A DNA stretch of 64,000 bases from Lachnospiraceae bacterium (GTDB taxonomy: Bacteria; Bacteroidota; Bacteroidia; Bacteroidales; Muribaculaceae): NCBI GenBank assembly GCA_023663655.1, contig JAMPGZ010000002.1, forward strand, positions 62,001-126,000, in the 5' to 3' direction. The notes beneath the pieces are model-generated. The model did no database searches. It was given only the letters and a program-made list of their open reading frames with translations, and was not told the origin of the DNA. The position numbers and the translations under genes were made by a program. Below are positions 36,252 through 44,040 of this stretch, one piece after another (the first letter of the stretch is position 1; every line of letters starts with the position of its first letter).

Positions 36252-36275
36252 TAATTTTGCAGGAGCGCAAAATTA
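36252..36275. promoter_or_regulatory. Palindromic facing -7 elements upstream of the MATE gene
   Basis: TAATTTTGC (36252-36260) is the exact inverse complement of 36267-36275, with a six-base centre. Each arm is a TAnnTTTG match; the minus-strand arm (36275-36268) is correctly placed for the MATE gene. It could also be a repressor site. Confidence 0.5.
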
Positions 36276-36357
36276 GCTAAAATAACCGAGATAAGATGGG
36301 AGTTTAATTAAAATGGAGAAAAATCATATCGGTTTAAGCAAAAATGTTCAAAAAAAT

Positions 36358-36388
36358 TTTGTGGGAATCAAAAAACTTCTTACCTTTG
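36358..36388 (+). promoter_or_regulatory. Consensus promoter of tRNA-Lys
   Basis: TTTG (36358-36361), exactly 19 bases, then TACCTTTG (36381-36388): a perfect Bacteroidetes -33/-7 pair. The tRNA begins 19 bases after the -7 box. Confidence 0.85.
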
Positions 36389-36406
36389 CATCGCAAAACA
36401 CAAAAA

Positions 36407-36479
36407 GACTCCGTAGCTCAGTTGGTAGAGCAAATGACTCTTAATCATTGGGTCGAGAGTTCGAGCCTCTCCGGGGTCA
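36407..36479 (+). tRNA. tRNA-Lys(CTT)
   Basis: A 73-nt cloverleaf with acceptor GACTCCG paired to CGGGGTC (one T-G pair), D-arm TAGCTCAGTTGGTAGAGC, anticodon stem AATGA/TCATT around loop CTCTTAA, and T-arm GAGAGTTCGAGCCTCTC. The anticodon CTT reads AAG lysine codons. The discriminator is A, and the following bases are CCCA, so CCA is not exactly encoded. Confidence 0.95.
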
Positions 36480-36484
36480 CCCAG

Positions 36485-36527
36485 AAATCCGCAAGCAGTT
36501 GAAACCGACTCTTGCGGATTTATTTTT
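36485..36527 (+). terminator. Rho-independent terminator of tRNA-Lys
   Basis: AAATCCGCAAG (36485-36495) pairs perfectly with CTTGCGGATTT (36511-36521), then a T run. It begins five bases after the tRNA end. Confidence 0.85.
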
Positions 36528-36560
36528 ACGAGCATTGCCCATGCCGCCGCGATTTTGGGG

Positions 36561-37868
36561 CTATTTGTGCAGCCATGAGCGGAGCTTTTTGACGAGGTAC
36601 AGCGGCGATAGGGCGTCGCAGGGATATAGCGGGGAGCTTCCGTCGACCCATTGACCGAAGTCATCCATTGACTCGCGGTAGGCTTCGCGCAGCAGCCCGA
36701 TCTCCTCTTCCAACCACGGTTCCATGTACCATTGACGGCTATATTGGCGATGAAATTGCGAGAAATACTGTTTTAATATGCCCTTTAATTTCGGCGATGT
36801 GAATGGTGTGGCTCCTGTGAGGCAATGATCCTTTGCAAAATCAATGAACCGACGGTTGGGATATAGTATAAACGGTCCTCCGCCGGGTGAAACCGACCAG
36901 ATGAGAGCATTGGCATCAACATAGGTCACATCAAGTTCCCTTGCCAAGTCGATTCCCGGTTGATAGTTATTGATATTGGCATACTTCTCTATTATGATCA
37001 GCTTTTGCCCGGAGTTGGCGAAGAGCATATTGTGGGGCAGTGTTCCCGACATCGCCGCTACCTCACGAGCGTTTCTAAGGTATCGTGCCAACTCCCCGAT
37101 TCCTATATTTTCCGGATAAATGACTGTAAATCCGTTATTCTTGAAAAAGTCATCAAACCATTTTAAATCCCATTCCGTTTTCACGGCTTTTTTCAGTCGC
37201 GACCGGCTCATGTAGATTTTTTCCGGCAGCTTGCCATTGTCATGACCTACAGCTGCGTTCATGGCAATGCGGTCATACACGGCAAGGGTCTCTTTGGCAA
37301 AATGATGGCGCGACAATGCACCCTCTTCCGGAACAATGACACATCGGAAGCGTTTCGGACGATCGATAAGCATCAATTTATCTTCCATCCCGAGCAGTTT
37401 TATGCACTCCATCACATTTCCATCAGGCAGTGCAAGATTTCCGGGTTCAACGCAGAACACAATTTTGTCAAACTGCCATGATGAGTCGATTGCCGCCCAT
37501 AATCTCGACAGGCAATCTACCGTAAAATGCCCCCAATGGCGGTTCAGGTATCCGGCATACATCACCGTCATATCTTCCGCTTTGGATGATGCCGCCTCTT
37601 TGCCATATTCCGAAATAGCCCTGGCGTTGTCGACATCTTGCGAAGATTCCGTCACAAAATGCATTGAAGAGTCAATCACGCCGCATTCTCTCAAGCCCTC
37701 ATTCCAAAGTTCAGGCACCGGCGGCACGATAATGGCGTCGTTTATCGCAACACACCGCAGCGGAGCGGCATTTCTGCCAAAAAGGTCATATCTTTCTTTG
37801 AGCAGAGCGGCTTTTGCCGGTCTTAGAAAGCGAAAATCTACGTGTCCCATCATATTGGAGGTTGTCAT
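36561..37868 (-). CDS. Glycosyltransferase 61 family protein
   Basis: Predicted GT61 (DUF563) transferase for a surface polysaccharide, 435 aa, cytosolic or membrane-associated. Visible marks: YLNRHWGHFTVDCLSRLWA near residue 108, with the GT61 'GH-F' motif; KIYMSRSR near 218; and the C-terminal MSGTLPHNMLFANSGQKLIIIEK segment near 285. The start is the ATG that overlaps the preceding EFR1 gene by four bases (ATGA), so translation is probably coupled. It converges on the tRNA-Lys terminator. Donor sugar unknown. Confidence 0.85.
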   Translation of the reverse strand: MTTSNMMGHVDFRFLRPAKAALLKERYDLFGRNAAPLRCVAINDAIIVPPVPELWNEGLRECGVIDSSMHFVTESSQDVDNARAISEYGKEAASSKAEDMTVMYAGYLNRHWGHFTVDCLSRLWAAIDSSWQFDKIVFCVEPGNLALPDGNVMECIKLLGMEDKLMLIDRPKRFRCVIVPEEGALSRHHFAKETLAVYDRIAMNAAVGHDNGKLPEKIYMSRSRLKKAVKTEWDLKWFDDFFKNNGFTVIYPENIGIGELARYLRNAREVAAMSGTLPHNMLFANSGQKLIIIEKYANINNYQPGIDLARELDVTYVDANALIWSVSPGGGPFILYPNRRFIDFAKDHCLTGATPFTSPKLKGILKQYFSQFHRQYSRQWYMEPWLEEEIGLLREAYRESMDDFGQWVDGSSPLYPCDALSPLYLVKKLRSWLHK

Positions 37869-38692
37869 AGGGTCCAGACGGGCGATTTACGTGCATTGAA
37901 ATTTTCCGACAACACCGGTGCAAATGGAGAGAAGAGCGATCGTGCGCCTTCGGGGCATGACTTGACGCAGGCACAGCACTTGATGCACTTCGACGCATCG
38001 ACCTCCCGGCAATCATCGGAAATAGCGGAGGTGGGGCACACATTGACACACTCGCCGCATCCTGTGCAGATGCTGTCGTCGACCACCGGCAGATACTGTT
38101 TCGGAGCTTCTTTCTGCTGCTGTTGGTATCCTATCACGAAGTTGCGGAAGTTGTCGAGTGATTGCTGTGACGATGGGATGTCATGCAGTGTCGTAGTGTC
38201 CACTCGGCTCAAGTCGTTGTTCAATAGCTTTTTGCTTATTGCGGTTCCTAATTCCGTAGCTTCCTGCAGGTCAATAATGTCAGGTCGTCCCTGAGCTATG
38301 GGATAGGATGATGTGGAATAGGAGTGTTCGCCGATGAAAGCGCCGGCAGCTATTGGAATGAAGCCAAGGCTTGTGGCAAACTCAGCCATGTCATTAAGCG
38401 CGTTCTCAAACGCACGGTTGCCATAGACGGCTATCAACACGCATGGTGTCGAATCGGCTGTGACCGCAGCCATCCGTTGCTTGGCGATCGGCGCCATCCT
38501 ACCTCCATATACCGGAGCGGCGATCACGACAATATCATCGTTGCCGAATGTGAGCGTCCGGGCGCCGTCAAGTGTCGTATTGCAGATTTCAATTTCGTGA
38601 CGGTCCATGGTGTTGCCTATTGCCGTGATTACAGCATCGGCTATGCGTGCCGAGGTTCCTGTGGGGGAAAATATGAGACTGTGTAGTTTCAT
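37865..38692 (-). CDS. EFR1-family flavodoxin-ferredoxin fusion
   Basis: Cytosolic electron carrier with a flavodoxin-like N-terminal domain and two [4Fe-4S] sites at the C-terminus; 275 aa. The flavodoxin part starts MKLHSLIFSPTGTSARIAD (FMN phosphate loop SPTGTSA). The cluster ligands are CTGCGECVNVCP near residue 212 and CIKCCACVKSCP near 240. EFR1 proteins are common in anaerobes, but their partners are mostly unknown. It is coupled to the GT61 gene by a four-base overlap, with promoter TAACTTTG at 38718-38725. A role in glycan modification would be guesswork. Confidence 0.88.
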   Translation of the reverse strand: MKLHSLIFSPTGTSARIADAVITAIGNTMDRHEIEICNTTLDGARTLTFGNDDIVVIAAPVYGGRMAPIAKQRMAAVTADSTPCVLIAVYGNRAFENALNDMAEFATSLGFIPIAAGAFIGEHSYSTSSYPIAQGRPDIIDLQEATELGTAISKKLLNNDLSRVDTTTLHDIPSSQQSLDNFRNFVIGYQQQQKEAPKQYLPVVDDSICTGCGECVNVCPTSAISDDCREVDASKCIKCCACVKSCPEGARSLFSPFAPVLSENFNARKSPVWTL

Positions 38693-38717
38693 CGGATGTA
38701 GCGCTTAGGTTATGACG

Positions 38718-38725
38718 CAAAGTTA
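38718..38725 (-). promoter_or_regulatory. -7 promoter element of the EFR1-GT61 pair
   Basis: Minus-strand TAACTTTG, exact TAnnTTTG match, 26 bases before the EFR1 ATG. Confidence 0.55.
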
Positions 38726-38770
38726 AGTAAAAACGATGAGAAAATGAAAAATCACGCAGGGGTAAAAATG

Positions 38771-38807
38771 ACATAGATGTGCAGGTATGGCACCGGCACA
38801 TCTATGT
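38771..38807 (-). terminator. Terminator of the guanine deaminase-MFS operon
   Basis: ACATAGATGTGC (38771-38782) pairs perfectly with GCACATCTATGT (38796-38807). On the minus strand CATTTTTAC follows, 24 bases after the MFS stop. Confidence 0.75.
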
Positions 38808-38830
38808 AGGCATTATTCCGTAGCCAAGTG

Positions 38831-40063
38831 TCACTTGGCAGGGGCGGTTTCCTTCTGGATGAACACGAATATAAGGGCTATGACAGCAGCAATTATATAG
38901 GGGACAAACATTCCGTGGAATCCGGCTCCATGGCTATGCAGAGCCGACGGTATATTTTGCAGAATACCTCCGAATATGAACATGATACCGTTGAGGAAGG
39001 CGCTTGAAGTGCCCACAAGCGGTCCGCCGGCGACGTCGCCACCAACGCTGAACGCGAGCATGTGAGCCGTGGCGCCCATACCGATGATGAACATCATGGT
39101 GACCATGAGCCATAGCGGCAGCTTTATGTAGATGACACACACCAGTCCCACGATCATCAGTATCATGCCTATGATACTCGGGATGCGGCGGCTGTGGATC
39201 TTGTTGCTCCATTGCGGCCAGAAGCATGAACCGGCGGCAAGTCCGAGCCACAGCAGGGCTGAACCCACATTGCCGTTGCCCAGCGTGAATCCTGCTTCGG
39301 TGAAGAGTTTCGGAGTCCACACCACGCCGAGGGCAAGATTAAGTCCGAATGCGATGCCTCCCCACATTGCCGCGATCCACATCTGTGGCATCTTTACAAT
39401 CTGCTTGAGATTGTCGGCTACGACCTTGAACGGACTTTTGTGTGACACCACAGGGGTGGGATTGCGCACATACAGGACTGCGAGAACCACCAGTAGGATG
39501 CCGAAGAATCCGAGATACACGAACAGCTTCTCATAGGTGAGATGCGACAGCAAGCCTTCAGTGATGGGCTGCTGAATGGCGCTTGACAGTGACGAAAGAA
39601 CCTGCACGTAGCCAAACATGGTGCCGTAAGCCGCCATGCCAAACCACACTCCGCCTATATATCCCGCTCCTACAAATCCGCAACAAGCTCCGAGAGCCAT
39701 AAGCACCTGTGCGAACAGGATCACTGTGTAGCTCGTGGCGATTCCGTAAAGAAACACTCCCGCCGTGACGAAGATAAATGCCGGTATGAGCACTTTTCTT
39801 GAGCCGAAGCAGTCGAGAAACGCTCCTCCGAAGAATTGGAATATGGCAAACGCCCATGTATAGGTGCCTGCGATGAGGGTAAGGTGATATTCATCGAGGT
39901 TCAGAGCTGTCTTTATGTCGCCTTGAACTACGCTGAACATAGTCTGCACATTGAATAGATAGATTGTGAATACCGTGACGATAATCCACACCCACCATGC
40001 CATCGGACCTCCGATGCGGTATTTTGAGGGAGCGACTGATGTTCCCGTGTTGTCAGTTCTCAT
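38831..40063 (-). CDS. MFS transporter (OFA-like)
   Basis: Inner-membrane secondary transporter with about 12 helices, 410 aa. The N-terminal half contains TYTWAFAIFQFFGGAFLDCFGSRKVLIPAFIFV, the MFS loop A region with the Asp/Arg pair, and the second half begins near residue 215. The general look fits the oxalate/formate antiporter-like MFS branch. It lies 24 bases after the guanine deaminase gene on the same strand and shares its terminator. It may therefore carry a purine or a deamination product, but that is inference from context. Confidence 0.85.
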   Translation of the reverse strand: MRTDNTGTSVAPSKYRIGGPMAWWVWIIVTVFTIYLFNVQTMFSVVQGDIKTALNLDEYHLTLIAGTYTWAFAIFQFFGGAFLDCFGSRKVLIPAFIFVTAGVFLYGIATSYTVILFAQVLMALGACCGFVGAGYIGGVWFGMAAYGTMFGYVQVLSSLSSAIQQPITEGLLSHLTYEKLFVYLGFFGILLVVLAVLYVRNPTPVVSHKSPFKVVADNLKQIVKMPQMWIAAMWGGIAFGLNLALGVVWTPKLFTEAGFTLGNGNVGSALLWLGLAAGSCFWPQWSNKIHSRRIPSIIGMILMIVGLVCVIYIKLPLWLMVTMMFIIGMGATAHMLAFSVGGDVAGGPLVGTSSAFLNGIMFIFGGILQNIPSALHSHGAGFHGMFVPYIIAAVIALIFVFIQKETAPAK

Positions 40064-40087
40064 TGTGTTTAGTTGTTGATGGTTGAA

Positions 40088-41512
40088 CTATTTCTTTTTA
40101 TCAGGAGTGGATTTTTTATCGTCGATTTCGGCGGCATACATCCATTTTTTGTCGCGTGAGCGGTCATAAACCTTTCGTCCCGCCACATAGGTAGCTTTGT
40201 TGAGGTTGTTGAGCCCTAATGTCATGAGTATGAACAGTTTCTCAAAGATGGTCTTGGTAAATTTCATGCGCCATGACGAGAATTCCGACGGTTGCAGGTC
40301 GAGCACTGCTATGTCGGCTTCATATCCCGGAGCGATGCTTCCTATAGTGTTTTCAAGATGCAACGCTTCGGCTCCGCCTCGGGTGGCGAGATAGAAGCTC
40401 TTTACTGCATCAAGATTCTTCATCTGGAGCATAGCCACTTTATATGCGTCGCCAAGCTGCCTGGGGATGGAGAAATTGGTGCCGCCGCCTACGTCGGTTC
40501 CCATTCCGACACGCACCGGACGTGTTGCCTCCTTCGCCTCCCAATATTTGAATTCTCCGTCGCCCAAAAACATATTGCTGCTCGGGCAGTGAGCCACCCC
40601 GCAGTCGGCTTTGTGGAGAGTGTCCCACTCCTCCTCGCGCACTATGCAGCAGTGAGCCATTATCGAACGTCGGTCCACGAGTCCGAAATGCTTGTACACC
40701 TCGGTGTAGTTGGGTTGGTCGGGGAATAACTGGGTCACCCAGTCGATTTCGCTCTGAACTTCGTCGAGATGCGTGTGCATATACACGCCCTGGTCTATGT
40801 AGCGCTGATACAGCTCGCCGGCGAGTTGAAGCTGTTTGGGAGTTGATGTCGGCGCAAACCGTGGGATTATGGCATATAGCTGGCGTCCGCGGTGGTGCCA
40901 TTTTTTCAGCAGTTTCTCGGCTATGACTATCGACTGTTCAGTGTCCGGATCCTTTAGCGAATCAGGGAGATTTCTGTCCTGCAGCACTTTACCGGTTATC
41001 ATTCGCGTGTCATATCGCTCGCTCTCCTCAAAGAAAGCGTCGACGCTCTCCTCAAATGTGGTGGAGAATACGTTGGCGGTGGTAGTTCCTTGCTCCAGAA
41101 GCTGTTTCAGAAATTCATGAGCCACTTCATCGGCAAACTTTTTGTCCTTGAATTTGCTCTCCGTAGGGAATGTGTACTGGTTGAGCCAGTTGAGCAGAGT
41201 GTCGCCGAACGATCCGATCATAGGGCTCTGCACATAATGCACATGGCAATCGATGAATCCGGGGACTATGAGCGAGTTGACGTATGTGTCGATGTCATTT
41301 TTGTCGAGCTGCGGATAACGTGGCGCTACGTCGCTGTAGTTGCCCACATCCACAATGTGACCGTCCTGCATCACTATCAAGCCATCGGTGAGATAGTCGT
41401 AACATTCATTTTCGTTGTGGATAAATGGGTCAGCCTTGAATGTGAGGAGTTGACCGCGAATCCCCTTTAATTTGCCTCCGTCGGGATTGACGGGAATAGG
41501 TGAAGCTGTCAT
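40088..41512 (-). CDS. guaD: Guanine deaminase
   Basis: Zinc amidohydrolase predicted to convert guanine to xanthine plus ammonia; cytosolic. The 474-aa protein has the metal motif PGFIDCHVHYVQSPM near residue 85, with the paired His; a second site HTHLDEVQSEIDWV near 248; HCCIVREEEWD near 290; and the final metal Asp in GMGTDVGGG near 340. These match the guanine deaminase branch rather than the chlorohydrolase or SsnA branches. It leads a two-gene run with the MFS transporter, 24 bases apart. Confidence 0.87.
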   Translation of the reverse strand: MTASPIPVNPDGGKLKGIRGQLLTFKADPFIHNENECYDYLTDGLIVMQDGHIVDVGNYSDVAPRYPQLDKNDIDTYVNSLIVPGFIDCHVHYVQSPMIGSFGDTLLNWLNQYTFPTESKFKDKKFADEVAHEFLKQLLEQGTTTANVFSTTFEESVDAFFEESERYDTRMITGKVLQDRNLPDSLKDPDTEQSIVIAEKLLKKWHHRGRQLYAIIPRFAPTSTPKQLQLAGELYQRYIDQGVYMHTHLDEVQSEIDWVTQLFPDQPNYTEVYKHFGLVDRRSIMAHCCIVREEEWDTLHKADCGVAHCPSSNMFLGDGEFKYWEAKEATRPVRVGMGTDVGGGTNFSIPRQLGDAYKVAMLQMKNLDAVKSFYLATRGGAEALHLENTIGSIAPGYEADIAVLDLQPSEFSSWRMKFTKTIFEKLFILMTLGLNNLNKATYVAGRKVYDRSRDKKWMYAAEIDDKKSTPDKKK

Positions 41513-41620
41513 ATTGTGTATAGGTTTTGGAATTAAGCCTGTGTAATGAATTATTTATAAAAAAACATTTGCACGGATAAAATAGTTTAAATAATCTTTA
41601 AGGATATGATAACGTATGTG

Positions 41621-41670
41621 TATAAAAAGAGGGTGTCACTTCTCATGGGAGGTGACATCCTCTTTTTATA
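41621..41670. terminator. Long near-perfect 19-bp hairpin after the flavin reductase-ABM gene
   Basis: The 19 bases at 41621-41639 are complementary to 41652-41670 except for one G-T pair, with a 12-base loop. It lies 20 bases after the minus-strand stop at 41690, and the minus-strand 3' arm ends in CTCTTTTTATA, so it probably terminates that transcript. Confidence 0.7.
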
Positions 41671-41689
41671 CGCATGATTATATTTTATG

Positions 41690-42715
41690 TCAGAGTTTTA
41701 TATAGTTTTTTATCTCGTTATCAGGATTCAGTGCATTTTGGTCGGAAAGCACGAGACTTTTTACCATGTGCAACGTCCCATGCTTGTATTTCTGGAAATG
41801 CGGTGAGGCTATATGTGATTTATAGGCTTCCTCGCTGGCATAAGTCTCAAGTATCGTGATGTTGCACGGATTTTCCTTCTCGGCTACGGCATACATTGTC
41901 AGCACGCCGGGTTCGGTTCGCAATGACACATCTCCGACCTCTGTGGCATACCTGAGATACTCATCGCGGTATTCCGGATAGACCTCTATTTTTGAAAGCC
42001 GGATTATGCCATCAGGTTGCATGGGCAACTTATGACACATCGAGGGTGCATCATCAAAACGTCGGCACCGACCAATGATCTCCCCGGTCGCGAGATAGGA
42101 ATATGTCGGGAACTCAAACAGCACGGGTTTTAGCTCATTGTAGTCGATATTGCCTTCGCTGTCAAGAATTTCAGGTGATGCGTAGGTATTGGCTATGGTG
42201 CAGATGAAATTGTCAAACCCCTCGGATTTGTACACATCCACCACATCAAGCTCCATCGTCAGCGGTGCTTCGTCAATTACCGGAGAACCGTTTTCCCCTC
42301 GTCGCCATCTGAATACATCCGATTTATCTGTCTGCGCTCCACTGACCGTGCCTACATAATCGGCCTTCGGAAGCATGGCGCGGTCAACAATGTTGACCGA
42401 CAGTTTTTTAGATTCAAGAATGCCTTGGTTGGTATGGTGTCGGTCGCTCATGCTGACGAGTATATGGTCGTGCCCGATTATTCCGACATGCGACACTACA
42501 AGCCAGTTGACAGAACCGTTGACATCCGCACCAACTACTGTGACAGGCATTGGATAAAGTGCGAGTTTCTTTCCGATGTTTATTCTTTTCATGTCTGTAT
42601 TGGTTTCTATATTACTGCTTATTCCATCTGTTGTCTGTTCCTGCCCTTGAACACCCGGTGTGATGGCTGAGAGCAGAACCGGTAAAAGGATATGGTATAA
42701 TTTCATGATTTTCAT
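41690..42715 (-). CDS. Exported flavin reductase-like / antibiotic biosynthesis monooxygenase (ABM) fusion
   Basis: A 341-aa two-domain protein. Residues 1-24 (ending PGVQG-QE) look like a Sec signal peptide. A flavin-reductase split-barrel domain (about 40-225) contains KLALYPMPVTVVGADVNGS and SHVGIIGHD, the FMN-binding pattern. An ABM/quinol-monooxygenase ferredoxin-like domain (about 235-330) contains IIRLSKIEVYPEYRDEYL and LETYASEEAYKSHIASPHFQKY. Both domains act on flavins, quinones or aromatic compounds, so an extracytoplasmic redox or detoxification role is plausible, but the substrate is unknown. It overlaps the 81-aa gene by four bases and is divergent from an AraC regulator. Exported FMN enzymes of this type are unusual. 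Confidence 0.8.
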   Translation of the reverse strand: MKIMKLYHILLPVLLSAITPGVQGQEQTTDGISSNIETNTDMKRINIGKKLALYPMPVTVVGADVNGSVNWLVVSHVGIIGHDHILVSMSDRHHTNQGILESKKLSVNIVDRAMLPKADYVGTVSGAQTDKSDVFRWRRGENGSPVIDEAPLTMELDVVDVYKSEGFDNFICTIANTYASPEILDSEGNIDYNELKPVLFEFPTYSYLATGEIIGRCRRFDDAPSMCHKLPMQPDGIIRLSKIEVYPEYRDEYLRYATEVGDVSLRTEPGVLTMYAVAEKENPCNITILETYASEEAYKSHIASPHFQKYKHGTLHMVKSLVLSDQNALNPDNEIKNYIKL

Positions 42716-42939
42716 ATAAATTCTATTGATGTAGGGCGCAGACCCATGTCGCGCAGTATCTCCATCTCGTTTTCTTCAAGTGATACAAATTCCTCTTTCT
42801 CTGAATTCTGCCGGATTACTTCATCCTGCATCAGAAAACGTGATATTATATCTTGCGGCAGGCAATTATGTCGTGTTGCTATGTATCCGATAATTTCATC
42901 ATCGCATACATCCTGCGGTATTATTATTTTGCTGTTCAT
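42712..42939 (-). CDS. Small acidic protein, 75 aa, coupled to the ABM fusion
   Basis: Not recognised. I start it at ATG 42939 (MNSKIIIPQDV). The frame continues six codons to a GTG at 42957, but a TAnnTTTG element at 42962-42969 leaves no room for a leader there. It is acidic and helical, with DDEIIGYIATRHNC and EENEMEILRDMGLRPTSIEF, and no membrane segment. A four-base overlap couples it to the flavin reductase-ABM gene. It could be a regulator or a remnant of a toxin-antitoxin-type module; neither is demonstrated. Confidence 0.7.
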   Translation of the reverse strand: MNSKIIIPQDVCDDEIIGYIATRHNCLPQDIISRFLMQDEVIRQNSEKEEFVSLEENEMEILRDMGLRPTSIEFI

Positions 42940-42961
42940 TTCTGGTTTAATTTTCACAATG

Positions 42962-42969
42962 CAAAATTA
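42962..42969 (-). promoter_or_regulatory. -7 promoter element of the 75-aa / ABM-fusion operon
   Basis: Minus-strand TAATTTTG, exact TAnnTTTG match, 23 bases before ATG 42939. Confidence 0.55.
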
Positions 42970-42999
42970 GGATGTAAAAACGAGGGCGATGTATCAATC

Positions 43000-43015
43000 A
43001 TCCATATAGATGGAT
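43000..43015. promoter_or_regulatory. Inverted repeat, candidate operator in the AraC/ABM intergenic region
   Basis: ATCCAT and ATGGAT flank ATAG at the middle of the divergent gap between the ABM operon and the AraC-type gene. The position suits a regulator site, but the arms are short. Confidence 0.35.
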
Positions 43016-43077
43016 CATTTTTACTGATTCTGTGTTGTAACGCTTAGAAATCAGAATATTATTGCTAATTTTACCGC

Positions 43078-44007
43078 ATGAGTAAGATTCTGAAAGTTAA
43101 CAACACCGGAGATTACAGCTCCTATCTCGGTCAGGTTGACCGGCACCCCCTTGTCAGCGTGATTGACTATGATGCTGTGTCGCCTATACGCCATAGTCTG
43201 AACAGTTACGGGGTTTACGCAATATTCCTCCGTGACGATGCTTCTGTTGACCTTACTTACGGTTGCGGGCGCTATGACTACAAGGAATCGACTCTGATGT
43301 GTGTATCTCCGGGACAGATTGGCGGCAAGGAAGATAATGGAGAGATGGTGTCCATATCCGGTTGGGCGTTACTTTTCCATCCTGATCTCCTGCATGGAAC
43401 AACACTTGAAAAATCAATAAGGGAATATTCCTTTTTTGACTACCGCATCAATGAAGCCCTGCACATGAGCCGCGAAGAAAGAGAAACAATAGTATCTTTG
43501 ATAAAAGAAATCAAAAAGGAGATTGACAATAATGCCGATGATATGCAGAACAGCATCATCGTGGGCTATATTGATGTCCTTCTCCGATTCTGTCAGCGAT
43601 TCTATAACCGTCAGTTCCTTACGCGACGCATTGAGAACAATGACGTTCTTGCCCGATTTGAAAGTGCGCTTTTGGATTATTACAAGAAAAATATGCAGAC
43701 CGAAAAGGGGTTGCCTAATATCCAGTACCTTGCTGAAGTGTTATGTATGTCGCCCAACTACCTCGGAGATTTGATAAAGCGGATGACAGGAGAAACAGCA
43801 GGCAGCCACATCCGCAGATTCATCATAAGAGTGATTAAAAACGACCTTGCTTCAGGACTGACCGTTTCTGAAGTGGCATACAAAACAGGTTTTGATTATA
43901 CACAGCATCTGAGCCGTTTTTTCAAAAAGCAAACCGGCATGACCCCATCAGAATACATACGACAAATTAAGCGGATGTTAAAAACGAGGCTGTCTAAAAC
44001 TCGTTAG
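43078..44007 (+). CDS. AraC-family transcriptional regulator
   Basis: DNA-binding regulator, 309 aa. The C-terminal AraC/XylS double helix-turn-helix domain (about 205-300) contains NIQYLAEVLCMSPNYLGDLIKRMTGETAGSHI and VSEVAYKTGFDYTQHLSRFFKKQTGMTPSEY, the canonical signature. The N-terminal domain (1-190) is a cupin-like sensor without identifiable ligand residues. It is divergent from the exported flavin reductase-ABM operon, so it probably controls that operon. Its own promoter is unclear; a near -7 match (TAATTTTA, 43066-43073) sits only four bases before the ATG. Confidence 0.9.
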   Translation: MSKILKVNNTGDYSSYLGQVDRHPLVSVIDYDAVSPIRHSLNSYGVYAIFLRDDASVDLTYGCGRYDYKESTLMCVSPGQIGGKEDNGEMVSISGWALLFHPDLLHGTTLEKSIREYSFFDYRINEALHMSREERETIVSLIKEIKKEIDNNADDMQNSIIVGYIDVLLRFCQRFYNRQFLTRRIENNDVLARFESALLDYYKKNMQTEKGLPNIQYLAEVLCMSPNYLGDLIKRMTGETAGSHIRRFIIRVIKNDLASGLTVSEVAYKTGFDYTQHLSRFFKKQTGMTPSEYIRQIKRMLKTRLSKTR

Positions 44008-44018
44008 ACAAGCCTCGT
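43984..44018. terminator. Hairpin between convergent AraC and metY genes
   Basis: ACGAGGCTGTCTAA (43984-43997) pairs with TTAGACAAGCCTCGT (44004-44018) with one bulge. It overlaps the AraC stop codon and could end both transcripts. Confidence 0.5.
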
Positions 44019-44040
44019 GTATGATGTCGGGCTGTGATTG

